Origin: CAWCLK01 sp963796225
GTDB taxonomy: Bacteria; Actinomycetota; Nitriliruptoria; Nitriliruptorales; Nitriliruptoraceae
NCBI GenBank assembly: GCA_963796225.1
Contig: CAWCLK010000011.1
Location: 1 to 29,121 of the forward strand
DNA: 29,121 bases
Direction: 5' to 3'
Positions 26,518 through 29,121 of this stretch are shown piece after piece (position 1 is the stretch's first letter; every line of letters starts with the position of its first letter). The notes beneath the pieces were generated by a model. That model worked only from the letters and a program-made list of their open reading frames with translations. It did not search any database and had not been told where the DNA came from. Position numbers and translations under genes: made by a program.

Positions 26518-26783
26518 CAGAACCCGACCAGGCCCCGGGCGGCGTCGAGCACGCCGCCGAGCAGCTCGAAGATCGCGCCGCCGCTGGCCCACTTGATGAC
26601 CAGGGAGACGGCGGTCGCCCCGACGACCACGATGAGCCCGTACTCGGTGGTCATCGAGCCGTCCTCGTCGTGGACGGTGGCCAGCGCGCGGGGCGGGGTG
26701 GTGTCGGACGGCAGCAGCTGCGACGTCGGACGCGGCGCGGGGCGCGATGCGGCCCCGGCCGGCGGGATGGGCGGCGAGGGCAC
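26517..26783 (-). CDS. Flp/DUF4244-like major pilin
   Basis: 88 residues from the GTG at 26783. The C-terminal 50 residues are the pilin: a short acidic DEDGSMTTEYGLIVVVG with the Gly/Ser-Met cleavage region and the +5-type Glu, then one hydrophobic helix (VVVGATAVSLVIKWASGG) and a short amphipathic tail. This matches the actinobacterial DUF4244/Flp pilin layout. The pre-region (about 43 residues) is unusually long. An ATG at 26835 with a better ribosome site (GAGG) opens MAPTPVRHPLRD in the adjacent frame, so the real start may be there with one more single-base indel. The stop overlaps the TadE ATG. Confidence 0.8.
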   Translation of the reverse strand: MPSPPIPPAGAASRPAPRPTSQLLPSDTTPPRALATVHDEDGSMTTEYGLIVVVGATAVSLVIKWASGGAIFELLGGVLDAARGLVGF

Positions 26784-26867
26784 GTCGGCGTGCCTCGGTG
26801 TCGCGGAGCGGGTGTCGGACAGGGGTGGGAGCCATGGGGCACCTCGTGTTGTCGTCGTGTCGTGCGG

Positions 26868-27860
26868 TCATGGCCCGCTGAGGTCCGCCAGCCCGGTGAG
26901 CACGATCGGCGCACCGATCGCGAGCACCGTGGCCGGAAGCAACAGCAGGGCCGTGGGGAAGGTCAGGCGGGCGGGGAGCCGCAGGGCGGCGGACTCGGCG
27001 GCCGCGCCCCGGTCGGCTCGCACCTCGCGTCCGAGGGCGCGCAGGGCCGGGACGAGCGGGCCACCGGCGTCGAGGCCGTCGGCCAGCACCTCGGCCAGCC
27101 GTGTGCAGGAGCCGGGGACCGTGCCGCGGGAGGCGCCGGGCGACAGGCGGCCGAGCTCGACCTGCCAGGCGAGCCGGCGCAGGTCGTCGGCGAGCTCGGG
27201 CACGTGCGGGGCGGCTTCGCGCAGGGCCGTGGGGACGGCCACCCCGGCCGACAGGGCGGCGGCGGTGAGGTCGCAGGCGTCGGCCAGCCGGGCGTGTGGG
27301 GCGGGCGGCGGGGCGCGGAAGGTGGCCCGTGCCACGACGGCGGCCAGCACGGCCAGCCACGGGCCGACGAGCAGCCAGCCGATGGTCCCGGCGATCACCA
27401 CGCGCGGGGTGGGGCCGGGTGGGGCGGGGTCGGCCCCGGCACGAGCCACCAGGCCGGCGATGCCGAGCGCCCCGGCCGCCCACAGGACCAGCGCGATGGC
27501 CCCGACGACCGTGCCGGCGCCGGTCGTGTAGAAGCCGACCAGGTCCACGTCGAGCAGGCCGGCGAGGGCAGGGACGGCCAGGACCGGCAGCAGCACCAGG
27601 CCGGCGCCGACCGTGCGGGCCGGGGCGGTGGCGGTGTGGACCTGTCGGGTGACGGCGCGGCGGTGCCGGTGCGCCTCGGTGGCGGCGTCGAGGGCCGGCA
27701 GCAGGGCGGCGCCGACGTGATCGGCGACCTCGACGGCGGGGCGCACGTCGGCGGGCAGTCCGTCGAGCCGGTCCGGTCGGGCACCGGCGGCGACGCGCAG
27801 GCGCAGCCGGGCGAGGGCGGCGTCCTCGCGCTCCTGGGTGCGGGGGTCGGGGCGCGACAT
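26868..27860 (-). CDS. Fused TadB/TadC-like type II secretion F protein
   Basis: 330 residues. Tad pilus inner-membrane platform protein, which couples the TadA ATPase to pilin extrusion. The N-terminal part (about 1-100) looks like the second half of a T2SSF domain followed by two TM segments (VGAGLVLLPVLAVPALAGLL, and GAIALVLWAAGALGIAGLV). After a further TM (VVIAGTIGWLLVGPWLAVL) a fuller T2SSF domain follows (LTAAALSAGVAVPTALREAAPHVP), closed by a last TM (FPTALLLLPATVLAIGAPIVL). That pattern suggests a shortened TadB joined to TadC. The ATG at 27860 is 4 bases after the tadA stop. The in-frame extension upstream is rejected because it lies inside tadA. Confidence 0.85.
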   Translation of the reverse strand: MSRPDPRTQEREDAALARLRLRVAAGARPDRLDGLPADVRPAVEVADHVGAALLPALDAATEAHRHRRAVTRQVHTATAPARTVGAGLVLLPVLAVPALAGLLDVDLVGFYTTGAGTVVGAIALVLWAAGALGIAGLVARAGADPAPPGPTPRVVIAGTIGWLLVGPWLAVLAAVVARATFRAPPPAPHARLADACDLTAAALSAGVAVPTALREAAPHVPELADDLRRLAWQVELGRLSPGASRGTVPGSCTRLAEVLADGLDAGGPLVPALRALGREVRADRGAAAESAALRLPARLTFPTALLLLPATVLAIGAPIVLTGLADLSGP

Positions 27861-27864
27861 CGCC

Positions 27865-29010
27865 TCAGCCCCGCCACACGTCGGCGAGCTGGCGCGCCCC
27901 GCCGGCATCGCGTTCCACGGCGACGACCTCGGTCACGCGGCGCTGGTGGCCCCGGCGCCCGACGGCCACGACGACGTCGACGGCGGTGTCGACCTGGGCC
28001 CGGGCGGCCGCCAGCGGCGTGCCGGACAGCAGGGCCATGCCCTCGAGCCGGACGAGCGCGTCCGCCGCCCCGTTGGCGTGGACGGTGGTCGCGCTGCCGG
28101 CGTGGCCGGTGTTCATGGCCTGCAGGAGGCCCGCGACCTCACGTCCGCGCACCTCGCCCACGACGAGGCGGTCGGGGCGCATGCGCAGGGCGTTGCGCAG
28201 CAGCTCGTCCAGGTCCGCCCCGCCGGTGCCGTCCGGGCCGGCCTCGACGGTCTGGAGGTTGACGGCGTGGCGGCACGGTCGGCCGAGCTCGGGCGTGTCC
28301 TCGAGCACCACGACCCGGTCGCCGCCGACCTCGCCGAGCAGCCGCTTGAGCAGCGTGGTCTTGCCGGCGCCTGCGCGGCCGGCCACGACCAGGTTGTGGC
28401 GGTCGGCCACCACGCCGAGCAGCACGTCGCGCAGGTCGGCCGGCACCGTGCCGACGGCCTCGAGGTCGTCCCAGCCGGGCACCACGGCGGGGATGCGCCG
28501 CAGCGTCAGGACGGGGCGGTCCACCAACGGCGGCAACAGCGCGTGCAGCCGCACGCCGCCCGGCAGCACGGCGTCGGCAGTCGGGTGGCCGCGGTCGAGC
28601 CGGCGTCCCGTCGGGCCCAGCACGCGCCGGACCACGTCGAGCATCGCAGCGTCGTCGCGGAAGGCGACGTCGGCGCGTTCCAGCCGGCCGCCCCGGTCGA
28701 CCCAGACCTCGTCCGGTCCGTTGACGCACACGTCGGTGACCTGCGGGTCGCGCAGCAGTGCCTCGACGGGGCCGAGGCCGGCGACCTCGTCCACGAGGTC
28801 GCGGACGAGGCGGGCCCAGGCCTGCGGGGCGAGCACGACGCCCTCCGCGGCCAGCGCCCGGGCCACGGCCCGACGCAGCGCGGGGCGGTCGGCGGGACCG
28901 GTGGCGACGTCGTCGTCGACGGCCACGCGGTCGAGGACGGCCCGGCGCAGGCGGTCGTCGAGGTCGGGGTGCAGGTCGGCGTGCAGAGAGGTGGACGCGG
29001 TCGGCGTCAC
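27865..29010 (-). CDS. tadA: TadA/CpaF-type pilus assembly ATPase
   Basis: 381 residues, secretion-superfamily hexameric ATPase on the cytoplasmic face that drives Tad pilus assembly. The N-terminal domain has GLGPVEALLRDPQVTDVCVNGPDEVWVDR, a family hallmark. Walker A is AGRAGAGKTT (about 211-218), the Asp box is VVVLEDTPELG, Walker B is DRLVVGEVRGREV and the His box is GHAGSATTVHANGA. It corresponds to the 'helicase/secretion neighbourhood ATPase' of actinobacteria (Rv3659c-like). The GTG at 29010 follows AGGA. It heads the visible cluster; a CpaE/TadZ-like gene usually lies upstream and would be beyond the right edge. Confidence 0.95.
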   Translation of the reverse strand: MTPTASTSLHADLHPDLDDRLRRAVLDRVAVDDDVATGPADRPALRRAVARALAAEGVVLAPQAWARLVRDLVDEVAGLGPVEALLRDPQVTDVCVNGPDEVWVDRGGRLERADVAFRDDAAMLDVVRRVLGPTGRRLDRGHPTADAVLPGGVRLHALLPPLVDRPVLTLRRIPAVVPGWDDLEAVGTVPADLRDVLLGVVADRHNLVVAGRAGAGKTTLLKRLLGEVGGDRVVVLEDTPELGRPCRHAVNLQTVEAGPDGTGGADLDELLRNALRMRPDRLVVGEVRGREVAGLLQAMNTGHAGSATTVHANGAADALVRLEGMALLSGTPLAAARAQVDTAVDVVVAVGRRGHQRRVTEVVAVERDAGGARQLADVWRG

Positions 29011-29121
29011 GGGTGGTCCTGTTCCGCCGCCCCGGCGGGTGCAGTTCCGATGTGGGGGACCCTACGAGCGGTGGGCACCGGTCCGGCGGGTCGATCCGGA
29101 GGATGTGGACGACGGGACCAG
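29011..29121 (-). promoter_or_regulatory. Possible tad operon promoter region
   Basis: The last 111 bases show no coding feature I can support on the minus strand. TAGGGT (minus strand, 29059-29064) could be a -10 box about 50 bases before the tadA GTG. No good -35 was found, and the region is cut by the window edge. Confidence 0.3.

Noticed and set aside
29095..29121. Possible plus-strand gene start near the right edge (GGAGG followed by ATG/GTG)
   Set aside because: The spacing from GGAGG to the start is too short and only a few codons remain before the window ends.

Overview
The window is very G+C-rich DNA with many GTG starts and tightly packed, often 4-bp-overlapping genes (GTGA/ATGA). 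The gene content fits a high-GC actinobacterium (Actinomycetota): a class E-type sortase, an LCP-family protein, an MprAB-like two-component system, and an actinobacterial Tad pilus cluster with its associated DEAH helicase. A deep-branching lineage such as Nitriliruptoria is a guess; no rRNA or marker gene settles it. No tRNA, rRNA, CRISPR array, insertion sequence or phage gene was seen.

Region 1 (1-9 kb): a phosphofructokinase with PPi-type residues (minus), a frameshifted Fur/PerR regulator (minus) divergent from a frameshifted catalase-peroxidase katG (plus), then phosphoenolpyruvate synthase, an alpha/beta hydrolase and an MFS transporter (all minus). A palindrome overlaps the apparent katG promoter. 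A 19-bp-stem hairpin separates the convergent katG and ppsA.

Region 2 (9-12.7 kb): a two-component system preceded by a small secreted Gly/His-rich protein. Upstream of the whole unit lie four copies of CACCTGAG at an exact 11-bp period, which looks like an OmpR-family response-regulator operator. A SAM methyltransferase follows.

Region 3 (12.8-18.5 kb): a lipoprotein/LCP gene pair and a MrfA/YprA-type DEAH helicase (plus, with two single-base insertions), converging on archaeal-type phosphoglycerate mutase (two compensating frameshifts) and a nitroreductase (minus).

Region 4 (18.6-24.5 kb): a secreted, membrane-anchored Fn3-like protein and a compact branched-chain-amino-acid-type ABC importer (livK, livH, a livM-livG fusion, livF). 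The two ATPase domains of this importer are degenerate in complementary ways: LivG keeps Walker A/B and the H-switch but lacks the LSGGQ signature, and LivF keeps LSGGE but lacks Walker A, the Walker B glutamate and the H-switch. The dimer would therefore have one consensus and one dead ATP site. This is the most unusual thing in the window.

Region 5 (24.5-29.1 kb): a sortase whose 3' end is tandemly duplicated downstream of its stop, and a Tad pilus cluster (tadA, a fused tadB/C-like gene, a DUF4244/Flp-like pilin, two TadE-like genes), all minus strand. The cluster continues past the right edge or starts at a promoter near 29,060.

At least ten single-base indels, mostly in homopolymer runs, interrupt otherwise intact conserved genes (fur, katG, the helicase, apgM, livH). 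Each gene regains a normal family length once they are corrected, so assembly or sequencing error is more likely than real gene decay. They are annotated here as frameshifted loci.
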